Below, piece after piece: positions 50,838 to 60,710 of a DNA stretch of 64,000 bases. The notes under the pieces were generated by a model. It did no database searches and had not been told where the DNA came from. It saw only the letters and a list, made by a program, of their open reading frames with translations. Origin of the DNA: Diploptera punctata (Eukaryota > Arthropoda > Insecta > Blattodea > Blaberidae); assembly GCA_030220185.1 (NCBI GenBank), contig JASPKZ010007797.1:2772001-2836000 (forward strand), written 5' to 3'. The translations under genes and the position numbers were made by a program. Within the stretch, counting starts at the first letter, position 1; every line of letters starts with the position of its first letter.

Positions 50838-50875
50838 CTGCTGAAGATGGGACGGATGTCCTGAAAGGCCTACAG
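50838..50875 (+). ncRNA. Hammerhead-like motif
   Basis: CTG, CTGAAGA (50841-50847), stem II GGGAC/GTCCT, GAA, AGGCCT, A, CAG pairing exactly with CTG. One of the best preserved copies. Confidence 0.78.
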
Positions 50876-51884
50876 GCATAAAGATTACATATTTTAAAAG
50901 TTGAGGACGACAGATTTTACCTAAGAAGGTATTTTAACTTGTTTTATTTTATGAGTTAGGCTATTTTGACTCATATTTGTAGTTTTATTGCAGATTGCAG
51001 TTTCCATGCTCTATGTGTCATTGCCAATGCTTCCTAACTGTTGAATTTGCAATTGGCGATCTTGTAGATTGATTTCTGCTCCCTCTGTTGGCTGACCGAT
51101 GAACTTCCAAATCAATTCTTTTTTCCTTTTCCTCGGGAATTTCAAAATTCATTATTTTCTTTTTATTCTTGTGGATGTAAATTTTCTCCCAAATTGTGAG
51201 TTCCTTAGATTTATCTGTTTTCAGTACAATCTATAATTTTTATTGTTATTTTTACATTTATATTTTTATACCCTTATTATTATTGTTGTTTGGCTTTTGT
51301 TTCGATTCTTTTTGTGACCATGCATGAGCAGCTATTGCAGATTTTTCTGTTTCTCCATTTTTAACATTTCTTAGGTGTTCTTTCAATCTTATATTCAAGA
51401 TCCTTTTTGTTTTTCCTATGTATATTTTTTCACAATCTTTACAATCACTTTGAATAATCCCTGTTTTTGTGCCTTCATCAATCTTTTCATTTTTGTTGGT
51501 CTTAATTAATTAATTCAGGCTGTAATCATTTTTGGTGCTAATTTATTGTTAAATTTGCTGATTTTTTAAAATATGAGGTGAGTCAAAATAGCCTAAATCA
51601 GAATAATTAAAATAAATTTCTTAGTGTTACTTCCCTTAAGTATTGAATTTAGAATATTTTTTTAGAAAAATATATCCAAATGGAACAATAACTATCAATA
51701 TTGTGTAATAATAAATTACTGCTCAACCTAGATTTAAAGTAGATATTAGTTTAATAAAAACACACCTCAATTGAGCATGAGGGTAGTTTATAACCCTTCA
51801 AAACATTTAGACAAAAATGACTTACCTAATTCTTTCACGATACCCTTCATTTAAACCATTTTATATTTGAAAATACAATAAGAG

Positions 51885-52095
51885 TAACATGAGGTTTTAC
51901 TTATAAATAAGTTTGATCTGTATTATTATGTCATATAGTTGTTTCTATTAGACATATGTTTCAAGGCATGTTTGCCCCGTCTTCAATTGCTGAAGACTGT
52001 ACCAATTGAAGATTGAGCAAACATTCCTTTAAACATATTTCTAATAGAAACAACTATATGAAGTAAGAATAATACAAAAAATGTATTTATTAATT
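51885..52095. mobile_element. PLE palindrome
   Basis: Left end ATAAGAGTAACATGAGGTTT. Arms AGTTGTTTCTATTAGACATA and mirror. A minus motif at 51953-51990 has TTGAAGA, a GGC/GCC stem II, GAAACATATGTC: one base from a full hammerhead core. Confidence 0.72.
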
Positions 52096-52129
52096 TTATA
52101 TTTGCTTAATTAGCTTTATTTCCAACCAT

Positions 52130-52378
52130 AAACCTATTTATAAATGAGTTGGAGAAAATGTTTTTATATCTCACCTCATAAAGTTCATATTTTCACAATA
52201 CCGGTTTCAAAGCCCCTCTTCAGTGAGGGAGTTTGACTGAAGATGAATTCAAAAAGGGCCTTTGAAACTGGTATCATGCAAATATGGAACTTTATGAGGC
52301 AATATGTAAAAACATTTTCTCCAACTCAATTATATATTTAAAATACCTCATAGTGTTACTTCCCACTGTAATGTTGAT
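52130..52378. mobile_element. PLE palindrome
   Basis: Arms ATCTCACCTCATAAAGTTC and mirror. Right end CCTCATAGTGTTACTTCCCA. One intact hammerhead core in the right half. Confidence 0.75.
52234..52276 (+). ncRNA. Hammerhead-like motif
   Basis: TGA, CTGAAGA (52237-52243), a weak stem II, GAA, ACTGGT, A, TCA closing stem I with TGA. Core intact; stem II is the weak point, as only AGG/CCT-type pairing is seen. Confidence 0.6.
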
Positions 52379-52384
52379 TAAATT

Positions 52385-53095
52385 TATAAGCCTATCTTCT
52401 TCTTCTTCTTCTTCTTCTTCTTCTTCCTTTGGCCCTACAGTCCTCTAAGAACCTTGGCCTCCTTCATAACAACTGCCCATTCTTCTCTATTACTAGCTTT
52501 CTGTCTCAACTTTTCACCTTCAGTTGTCTTAAGTCTTCCTCAACCTTATCTAACCATCTTAGTTTCTGTCTTCCAACCTTTCTTCTTCCTTCTGGTTTCT
52601 CTTCTAAAATCTTTCTTGCAGTTCTTTCTTGCTCCATCCACAACATAGGTCCTGCCCATTCCATCTCTTTCTTCTAATATCTCCTACCAGATCTAAATCC
52701 CTACATATTTCTTTCAATCCCTGGTTCGTTCTAATTCTCCATATATCTCATTCCTGTACTGCTCCATGTATCTTCCTTAATATTTTTCTTTCTCATGTAT
52801 TTAACATGTACTTATCTTTTTCTGATAATGTCCATGTTTCACTTTCAAACATAACTATTGGTTTCAATATTGTTTTATATGTTTTAATTTTTGCTACCCT
52901 ACTTATTGTCCTTGACTTAAAACTTGTCTTAATGCATTAGAAACATCTATTGCCCATTGTAATCCTTGCTCCAATCTCTTCACTTAATTAATTTTTTGTG
53001 GTAATTAGATACTATCAACTTTCTTAAATGTATGACCATCTAGGACTATATATGAGATTGGATTTACTTCTACTCTTGATATTATAAGCCTATCA
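52385..53095 (-). pseudogene. LINE 3' fragment with (GAA)n tail
   Basis: The tail is the (CTT)n run at 52388-52424 on the plus strand, about 12 units. Upstream on the minus strand, interrupted frames give LRKIYGAVQE-like and RRMGSCYEGGQG-like pieces and a (K)RWxGHxxR-like region. Related to 61217-62450. Confidence 0.7.
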
Positions 53096-53489
53096 TTCAT
53101 TTAATTTTGAATTTTTAAATTTTTATTTGAATCTATCCCCAACTGTATGTTGCTTACAGTTTGGATAATCTTCAAAATGAACCTCTGAAGTCATAGAATG
53201 GTGTACTAGTTGATAAAGTGTACCTAGGTCCAGGTGAAATTTTGTCACAACCAGAATTTGGCTTTGTTAACAGAACAGAATTTCAATGAATCAGTATTAA
53301 TAGAACTATTCCTTAATCAACCTGTAGGGAATTCTATAATTTCTGGTTGTTGTTGTTTTAGATTAAAAAAATAGTTCTCAGGATGTTGTGTTATGTAAAA
53401 TATGTTTATTATTTTTATTCTGTCATAACATTTCCCTTCAGAATCTACAGATAAAAGTGGCCATTTTTACTAGTTTTATTACTAATGAA

Positions 53490-53690
53490 CTATCAAAAAC
53501 GGGCGTTAGATTGGATAGTACCAGACAGAAGGAAGAGGGGGAGAAGCAGAAGAATATGGTATGAGGGAATATATGATGCCATGATGAAGAGGGTTATGGA
53601 AGAAGAACAGTGGGAAGATAGGAATCTCTGGAAAGCAGGAATTAAAGGCAAATTGTTGTGAAGTGGAAAGCCTGTATTTAATATTAAGTA
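53490..53690 (+). pseudogene. LINE C-terminal tail
   Basis: The frame reads NERALDWIVPDRRKRGRSRR, IWYEGIYDAMMKRVMEEEQW, EDRNLWKAGIKGKLL-stop, the typical end of a non-LTR element. Truncated at its 5' side. Confidence 0.7.
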
Positions 53691-53699
53691 AGTAAGGTA

Positions 53700-53930
53700 T
53701 TGAACTTTTATAGGGAAAATCACTATTAGGTTTAATTTAAGATTTAAATTAAAATTCTTTCTACCTCACCTCATATCCAGTCTTCTAACTAAACCAGTTC
53801 CAAAACCTAGGCAGTTTTATAACATAACATTGGTCGAGATATTATTGAAGATGAAACCAGTTAATTAGAAAACTGGATATGAGGTGAGGTATAAATAATT
53901 TTAATTTAAATCTTAGCATTGAGATATAAT
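53700..53930. mobile_element. PLE palindrome, core decayed
   Basis: Left end TAGGGAAAATCACTATTAGG. Arms TACCTCACCTCATATCCAGT and mirror. The centre keeps ATTGAAGATGAAACCAG but the hammerhead is incomplete. Confidence 0.7.
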
Positions 53931-53934
53931 TTAA

Positions 53935-54625
53935 GTAAAATTGTATCATCTCACCTCATATCCTTCTTACCGGTTTCGAGACTTTTAAAGTTCAATCCTC
54001 AGTACTTTCACGGCTTTTACGTCATGTTGAAGAGCTGCCTCCTCCTCCCTTTGTTGGTAGATTACTACTCCTGGCACGACAGGCATAGAAGGCCCATGGC
54101 CTACCAGCCAATGTAGGGGTGACATGTGGTCAGCATGTTGGGTCCCCCAGCCATTACAACTGGTTTTTTCAACCTGAGCCGCTACTTATTGTAGCTACCC
54201 AAATGCATCACGATGCTGGGTGGGTGCGGTCCCATACAGGCCACAGGCCAAAATTTCTTCCCCCATGGAGACTCGAATCAGTGCAAGTCCTGTACCTCTG
54301 TGCCAAGGCTTCTTGCCTTAACCACTTGATTATGGCGCGGGACCTGTTGGTACACTGGTAAACCTCAAAATCAAATCACTTTCCCCGGGAATTTCAATAT
54401 TCATTAATTTCTCCTACTTGTTTTTTTAATGTAGATTTTTTCCCCAAACCGTGAGCTATTTGTTTTATTAATTTGGCTTTTCTTTCAATTCAATGTTTTT
54501 ATGAACATGTGTGGGCTACTACTGCAGATTTTTCTACTTCTCCATTTTTGACATTTCGAGATGTTCTTTAAATTTCTGTTTGCTGATTTGCATTCATCAT
54601 AACGTCTTCTCAGTAGAAGTGACCC
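53935..54625 (-). pseudogene. PLE 3' part split by SINE A
   Basis: Minus strand: HLKNVKNGEVEKSAVVAH-like (54560-54500), a linker with LINxAQGVNRAQ-like decayed sequence, then TSGE-like remnants. The two halves flank 54064-54345. A hammerhead remnant at 53965-54010 reads CTGAGGA, GAAACCGGTAA. Confidence 0.68.
54064..54345 (-). mobile_element. SINE family A copy inside PLE
   Basis: Minus strand: CGCGCCATAATCAAGTGGTT, B box GATTCGAGTCTCCATGGGGG, GCATCGTGATGCATTTGGGT and further body to about 54064. TGTTGGTA occurs on both sides and is likely the duplicated target. Confidence 0.78.
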
Positions 54626-54699
54626 TGTTATAATGTGAAGAGAAATTCAATAACAGGAGTATATTGGGGTTTCAAATAAAGAAACATTTATATAAATTA

Positions 54700-54932
54700 A
54701 TGAGTCATTTTTAAATCTTACCTCTTATTTTATGTTTGTTTTTTTTAACATGGGAACTAGTTTTCAAGAGAACCATCTCAGTTGAAAATGAGAGAGATGG
54801 TTCTCTTGAAAACTAGTTCCCGTGTTTAAAAAAAAACATAAAATATGAGGTAAGATGTAAAAAATGACTCATTAATTTACGAATTAAGAACCTCATAATG
54901 TTATTTCCCATATTTAACTATGAAACATTTAT
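54700..54932. mobile_element. PLE palindrome with overlapping motifs
   Basis: Arms CTTACCTCTTATTTTATG and mirror, AACATGGGAACTAGTTTTCA and mirror. The two arms meet so closely that CAGTTGAAAATG, GAGAGATGGTTCTC and GAAAACTAGTT could form a hammerhead-like fold whose stem III is AACTAGTT, but the core reads TTGAAAA. Right end AACCTCATAATGTTATTTCC. Confidence 0.72.
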
Positions 54933-54945
54933 GTCTCTTGTGTGA

Positions 54946-55045
54946 CTGCCCAAGTATCATAATGGCATAGTTCACCAGCACATAATGCTGGAGATCTTGG
55001 GTTCAAATCCCTGTTTAGACAATTTTTTTTCTCTTTAGTTTATTA
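54946..55045 (+). mobile_element. tRNA-like element fragment
   Basis: A-box-like TGGCATAGTTCACC, B box GGGTTCAAATCCCTG and TTTTTTTTCTCTTTAG tail. Confidence 0.5.
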
Positions 55046-55107
55046 ACTCTTACATGCGAACAGCAAGTCTGTGTATATTAATTCAACATTGCATTTATTG
55101 TAAATTT

Positions 55108-55987
55108 GGGGATTCTTTACAACATGTGACACAAAAAATGTTTCTAAGTTCCAATCATACACCATGTGCATGCGCCAACAAATGCAAAGGGTTTACACTA
55201 TGAAATCATGGGATGCAGCCAACATATACACGATATTTAACAAACCTAAAAGCTAACCTAAAGCAATTTAAGTACTCTAACCTGAGAAAGAGCAACCTAA
55301 AAGCTAACATAATGCAATTTAAGCACTCAGTCCACCGCTGTGGTCTCGAGGTAGCGTGCTACCTTGTCACGCAGTGGGCTCGGGTTTGATTCCCAGTCAG
55401 TACAGGTTCCTGGGTGAGATTTTTTCAGGGTTTTTCCTCACCTGCAAGACAAATGTCAGGAAGCTTAGGGTCCAACGGTCCCCGAAAATCAATCGGTCAT
55501 CATCATTATCCTTCACTGGTGTGGAAAACAAAGGGAAGCTACCACACCTATAATTCCCTATTAAAGCTGCAAAGCATAGCATGAAAATGCTATGATTACA
55601 GTGAAAGACCTGCCCTCAGGCAGAATTACTATGGATGGATGGAACCTGTAAAAGAATGCAATGCCCAAAAATAAATAGTAAGTTCTGAAATTCTGAAGTA
55701 GGCTATATGTTTACAGTTAATTAGTACATACTCTTATGTTCAATGCACTGGAACACGACTTTATTTTTGCTTAGAATATTCATTAAAATCAATATGGCTG
55801 CCACATCTTCATGCTATGTATGTAGTTAAATATCATAGAAAAATATATTAAAATAATTGTTAGAAAAAATGTAAAAATCATTGTACATGGTGGGAAATAA
55901 TTTGAAAAATGAAACCCTAAGAATAAAGTTTGACAGGAGTTTATGAAGGAATTAAAAAAGTCGCGTCACAGGTTGTAAAGAATAGCT
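55108..55987 (-). mobile_element. hAT-like non-autonomous transposon, copy 2
   Basis: Flanked by GTAAATTT on both sides (55100-55107 and 55988-55995): an 8-bp duplication as made by hAT elements. The inverted ends GGGGATTCTTTACAACATGT and AGCTATTCTTTACAACCTGT are as in copy 1. A SINE C lies inside at 55333-55640. Confidence 0.83.
55333..55640 (+). mobile_element. SINE family C copy
   Basis: Head TCCACCGCTGTGGTCTCGAG, B box GGGTTTGATTCCCAG, body, and ATGGATGG tail. It stands at a different point of the hAT-like element than the SINE C in copy 1. Confidence 0.85.
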
Positions 55988-55995
55988 GTAAATTT

Positions 55996-56570
55996 TATGT
56001 TAAATTTTCACTTTTAAAATTTCTTAAGATGTCTTGTATTCTGTTATTGGGCAAACTCCAATCGGATCAGATAAATTAACAATATTAATTATTACTGAAA
56101 TCCCAGTACATAATGTGCATAAAACAAAATGAAATGGCCACTTTTGTCTGTGAAATAGCCATAAAAAGTGGATTATAGTATTTTACTTCATCAGATAACT
56201 ACACATGTGTAAGACTAACATTTCTTCATGAGGACGGATTCTAATATAATAATGGTGCTCATCCTGTGTGCGAGGGATTGTGAACGGTGCACTTGCATTT
56301 TGTATCAATAAGATTTTTTTTGTAGAAACACAAGAAGATATCATCTAAATACATATGTCAAAACCATCATAATTAGTTGAATAATGTCTGCTTTTACTTC
56401 ATTTCTTCATTCAAGATAAAAAAAATGCATATCCCAGTAATGTTAAATTAACCAAACCGATGTCATATTTTCTGTGAAACTTTTTAAGTTAATATAATGC
56501 AGATTTTACAGTGTGTTTGTTCATATCTTGTAAATTCATCAGCATACTCTCGTTCTAGAACAGATTACTT
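55996..56570. other. Stretch without recognised features
   Basis: No repeat family or exon recognised. Confidence 0.4.
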
Positions 56571-56574
56571 CTTA

Positions 56575-56875
56575 TTTGTCAGACTAGTGGTTATGTACCT
56601 TGCCTCTGGTCCCAAAGGTCGTGGGTCCAAACCCGGCTGGGGTCTATAGATTTTTTTTAGGATGGAAAAATGCAGTCCTCTAGGAGGGTCTTTAAGCCAT
56701 AGGTCCCGAGTCTGAAGATTTTCAGGCTCGTAAAAGATCCTTAAGCCTGAATAAAGAGGCCTCTAAGCAATATGTATCAACCTTCTTAATCCTAGTAGTA
56801 CCTTAGTTGCATACCAGATGTTTGATTGGGTAGGTAAGTTGAGCACATACCATTCATGACATCTTTAGAAAAATT
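56575..56875 (+). mobile_element. SINE family D copy
   Basis: AGACTAGTGGTTATGTACCT, GGGTCCAAACCCGGCTGGGG, then AGGCTCGTAAAAGATCCTTA. Same order as the other D copies, opposite strand. Confidence 0.8.
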
Positions 56876-56879
56876 AATT

Positions 56880-58080
56880 TTATTTATACAAATGCAGGGG
56901 ACTTGACAGAAGTCATTGTTCATAATTATGAGTAAACAAATAACATAACAATAAATTAAAACATGATAGCAAAATGGAAATTTTGGCCTTTGCTTCCCAG
57001 TATCTATCCTTCAGCGTAGCAGATTGAAGTGCCTGACATTGTAGCAGGTGGTTTCTGTCCATGTTGTGGAGCACAGAGGGCAATGAGGACTTCTGTAAAT
57101 TCCAATTTGATGAAGATGAGCTGCAAGATAATCATGTCCTGTGTTCAGTCAAAAATATGCCACAGCTTCCTTTCAAAATGAAGGGAACATAATAGACCTA
57201 ACCTCGAAACCCGCCATTATGGAAAACAATGCTCTAATACCATTGTACTAAAAGAATAAGAGCTAGCAAAGAAAGGATAAATAGGAAAAATTAAAGAAAA
57301 AGGAGACTGATACTCAAAAGAGTTCCTATTAGCACATACTATAAAAACTTTATAACAGCTACACCACATGAAGTAGGGATTAGACACTAAGTTATTATCG
57401 AGGCTGGTTCCTGTAAGTCCTCAATAGAGGAACGTAAAGGGTCTCCATTACAACAATTATTTTGCAGCCAGATAATCTCATTGTGGAAAAAGATTTGAGT
57501 ATTCTGTGCTAGCTATCAGTCTGTGAATCTTGCTATGGATCAGTAGTTACTAGCTATATCGCTAGATGCCAACATGTTCATCCATGTTTCTGGTATAGCT
57601 GATTACCAACATGTTTATTTAGGTTAGATTAGATAAGGTAAGTAATTTTTTTGTTAGCGTGTTTTTCATAAGTTGGTCATTCTGTTTTAGCAGGTACATA
57701 GTTATGGTAAAATCCAGGGGTAAAATCACACAAGTTAACAACTAGTTAGCAGTTTACTATGAGAATTTAAACAAGCAATATCTCCTGAAGATGTTACCCA
57801 CAGTAGGTGATGAAACTTCAAGAAGACAACACTGCAAGACATGGCTAAGAATCCCAAAAAGGTATTTTAAAATAAAATCAATGATAATAGAGCTTATATG
57901 TTATTTTTACATCAACTTCTCATTCAATTTTTAGACATTTTTGGGATTTGTCCTAGAAAAAAAAATACATGTATTACTGAGATATTTATTCACATAACAT
58001 TACAATAATTTTTGTATTTTTAAATTTATATAGACTGGTATGTGACATAGAAGTCCCCAAGGCTTTTTTAAAATTTAATT
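56880..58080. other. Stretch without recognised features
   Basis: About 1.2 kb, slightly less AT-rich around 57000-57180 (CAGGTGGTTTCTGTCCATGT). Possibly an old unidentified element. No frame with a recognisable domain. Confidence 0.4.
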
Positions 58081-58085
58081 TTAAC

Positions 58086-58122
58086 ATATATATATATATA
58101 TATGAAATATATATCAAATTTG
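58086..58122. repeat. (TA)n-rich microsatellite
   Basis: Two runs of TATATATA separated by TGAA. Confidence 0.85.
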
Positions 58123-58129
58123 TTGTTCT

Positions 58130-58330
58130 GATCAGCCTCATGGACTAGTGGTCAGAGTTTCTGATTATAGTTTATGAGGTCCCGGGATCGATTCCTGGTC
58201 AGACTATAGAAATCTTTCCTTAAAGGGAATTATTCTGTGGTTACTGATGGTCTGGAATTTAGGTTAAGGACTCTCCTGGCGATTCATTATCATTTATCAC
58301 TAGTGCTCGGAAGTTGATAAAACCTAAAAG
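58130..58330 (+). mobile_element. SINE family E (tRNA-derived), single copy
   Basis: Head CAGCCTCATGGACTAGTGGT and B box GGGATCGATTCCTGG are tRNA-like. The body AGGACTCTCCTGGCGATTCA was not seen elsewhere in the window. Confidence 0.65.
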
Positions 58331-59190
58331 ACCTTTAAAAAGACATAAAGATATCCTACAAAAGATCTAAAAAATTGGAAAAAGGACATAAAAAGTATTG
58401 CAGTTGCTAACGAATGGATAAAGACAACTTCGCTGTCTTCACTCTCTGCTCGAGGTTTATTGTCACAAAGTGGCAACTTCTTAGAAAATTTGAAGTCGAA
58501 ATGCAATTGATCAGGCAGTCAGTAGGCTGGTAGTTAAAAGTGTGATATTTTATGAGGGTTCAGTAGTTTCTCGCAGAACAAAAGGTGTGGAATGTGAAAA
58601 GTCTTTAGAAAGTAAAACTAGATAGCGTTTTTAAAAGACTTTGGAATTGAGACTAGATTATGCAGATTCTTGAATATAGAAATAAATATAGTCAAAAGAA
58701 GATAAAATTGCAACAAAAAAAAAGCCATTAAGACCCAAAAAAAAAAAGGTAAAAAAGGACCAATTAACCAAAAAAAGTCGAAAAATTATAAATAAAACCC
58801 ACCATTTTCGGTCCTACAATGAACAGAAATGTATTTATATTAAGTTGGGCCTCGTCTTCAGACATAGAATTAAAAAAGGACATTTCCTCAATTTCCGAGC
58901 CCTATTTATCACCTATCATATCATTGGGATTAACGTAACTCCACCTTCCAGGTGCCCCAACCTAAGAAATTTGTTACATTTCCGTCCATACCAGGGGAGA
59001 AAGCCAAAAATATCGTAAGAGATAACCTGGTGGCATTGGACAAGAAAAAAAACATATTAGTTGCTGTAATGAGAGTAACTTGATGAAAGTAGATCAGTGA
59101 ATTTACAAGACATGAATCTATACACTTAGAAATTTCATCATATAGTGTGTACATAAAAGAATATAATAGTTTCAACTAATAATATTATCA
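58331..59190. other. Stretch with possible decayed coding sequence
   Basis: The segment 58330-58640 has fewer AT runs and gives pieces such as KSIAVANEWIKTTSLSSLSA in the plus strand, then stops. I could not assign it. The rest shows nothing. Confidence 0.25.
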
Positions 59191-59194
59191 AGTT

Positions 59195-59295
59195 ATGTAG
59201 ATAGGAAATAACACTATGAGGTTCTTTAATAGTTTATTTTTTATTATTTCACTCACCTCATACTTGAGTGAAATAATAAAAAATAAACAATAATA
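59195..59295. repeat. Mini PLE palindrome
   Basis: ATAGGAAATAACACTATGAG, then CACTCACCTCATACTTGAGTG and TTTATTTTTTATTATTTCAC with its mirror. The core is lost, as at 34600-34700. Confidence 0.7.
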
Positions 59296-59419
59296 TTATC
59301 ACTCAGATGAGGCGTAGAAAGTTGTGTGTACACTGAAATGAAACAGGAAGAAAAATAGTTTTAGTTGTGTGAGTGAGTGGATAACTTTCTTTTGTTTTGT
59401 TTCTATGGCAACAATAATA

Positions 59420-60015
59420 ACAAAGATGGCAACTCCTCAACAGAGAGCATTTTGTGTTTTACAGTTTGACAATTGTGACAGCTCAACATGTGTTTCGTAG
59501 GTAGTTTAATCATGATCCCCCCCAATGCCAACAACATCCATTGATGGCATGATCAGTTCGCAAAGACTGATTGTCAGTGTAAAGGCAAAAGTGGGATGAC
59601 CAAGAGTGTCTGAGAAGAATGTTGCTGCTGCAACATCAAACTCAAAGTCAGCATAATCAGTAGGATTTAGAGCCTGAAACAATTGTAAACGTAGTGACGC
59701 ATATCTAAGCATTTTCGTAAGATCTTCCACACTGTCATTAACTGGATTGGTAGTCATGGTCCAGATGACTGGGCTTATCTCCAGTGGCCTCCTAGATCAC
59801 CAGATCTCACCCCATGCAATTTTTTCCTTTGGGGTTTTGTGAAGGATAGAGTCTATGTGCTTCCATTGCCTGCTAAACTGCCAGAGTTGAGAGACAGGAT
59901 TCAAGAAGCTGTTGTTGCCATCAATCCAGATATGCTTATTAATGTATGGGAAGAATTAGCCTACAGGTTGGATGTGTGTCCTGTAATAAACAGGGCTCAC
60001 ATTGAATGCCTATGA
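59420..60015 (+). pseudogene. Mariner-related transposase relic with inverted middle
   Basis: Starts MATPQQRAFCVLQFDN at 59426 and ends with PPRSPDLTPCNFFLWGFVKD and NVWEELAYRLDVCPVINRAH on the plus strand, the same family as 29811-30916. The middle (59757-59506) reads on the minus strand: LRLQLFQALNPTDYADFEFD, which in the intact family lies between these parts. So an internal segment has been inverted and much deleted. The third acidic residue is replaced (PCN for PCD). Confidence 0.75.
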
Positions 60016-60129
60016 ACGTATTATGTAAACTGGAGATGTTACACTTTCATTTAACATGAGTTTTGTTTTTGTCATAGTTAGTTAGAGTATAATTCAACAC
60101 CTTTAAAATCTATATATTAAATTTGGGAA

Positions 60130-60710
60130 TTTTTAACATTATGAGGTTCAATTAATAATAATTACATGAATCGTGATTTTTTCTTACCTCATACATCTAT
60201 GTTTCTTTAAACACAGCACTGCAGTATCGGCGACACTTTGTCGTCATCGTCAGCTGTTTTCACGACTGTCAATTTTTTCTCCTTTTTGCCGGTAATTATC
60301 TAGACTGCCATCTGGTGTTCTTTTGAAGGAATTCCTCTTCAAACTGCCATCTGGTGTTATTTTAAATGAATCATATTTCCTAGGAAATGATTCATTTAAA
60401 ATAACACCAGATGGCAGTTTGAAGAGGAATTCCTTCAAAAGAACACCAGATGGCAGGAAATATGATTCATTTAAAATAACACCAGATGGCAGTTTGAAGA
60501 GGAATTCCTTCAAAAGAACACCAGATGGCAGTCTAGATAATTACCGGCAAAAAGGAAAAAAAATTGACAGTCGTGAAAACAGCTGACGATGACGACAAAG
60601 TGTCGCCGATACTGCAGTGCTGTGTTTAAAGAAACATAGATGTATGAGGTAAGAAAAAAATCACGATTCATGTAATTATTACCTTTAAAATCACTATATT
60701 CTTTTATGTA
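60130..60710. mobile_element. PLE palindrome with internal direct repeats
   Basis: Arms TCTTACCTCATACATCTATG and mirror, AACACAGCACTGCAGTATCG and mirror. The right arm carries two direct copies of a unit containing AACACCAGATGGCAGTTTGA and AATTCCTTCAAAAGAACACC, while the left has one. Hammerhead-like traces at 60217-60262 (minus) and 60580-60623 (plus) have CTGACGA and a stem II, but GAT for GAA, and G at the cleavage position, so they should be inactive. Confidence 0.75.

Larger units (their letters stand above)
50566..50948. mobile_element. PLE hairpin with two intact hammerheads and a 14-bp duplication
   Basis: Flanked by TTATGAGTTAGGCT at 50552-50565 and 50949-50962. The arms are about 150 bp and nearly perfect, with central loop CCTAATGTTGCTTTGTCCA. 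Both arms carry hammerheads with stem III AGGCCT. Confidence 0.85.
50500..51650. mobile_element. PLE inverted dimer hosting a second PLE hairpin
   Basis: Outer element: GACTCATATTTGTAGTTTTA on the left and AAATATGAGGTGAGTCAAAA on the right, with an endonuclease fragment (minus, 51500-51230) containing NKNEKIDEGTKTGIIQSDCK and YIGKTKRILNIRLKEHLRNV. The hammerhead core near 50990-51040 has decayed (GAAACTGCAAT). The element at 50566-50948 sits inside its left arm. Confidence 0.78.

Noticed and set aside
52388..52424. (CTT)n tract as an independent microsatellite
   Set aside because: It is the 3' (GAA)n tail of the minus-strand LINE that follows, as at 61217 and 63060.
60250..60586. 87-codon frames with repeated KLPSGVILNES-like peptide as a repeat protein
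   Set aside because: The frames exist on both strands because the DNA is a palindrome of an ATTCCTTCAAAAGAACACC-type repeat. They are an effect of the hairpin.
60217..60623. Active hammerheads in the 60-kb palindrome
   Set aside because: The conserved GAA is GAT and the base at the cleavage site is G, which violates the NUH rule. Counted as relics only.
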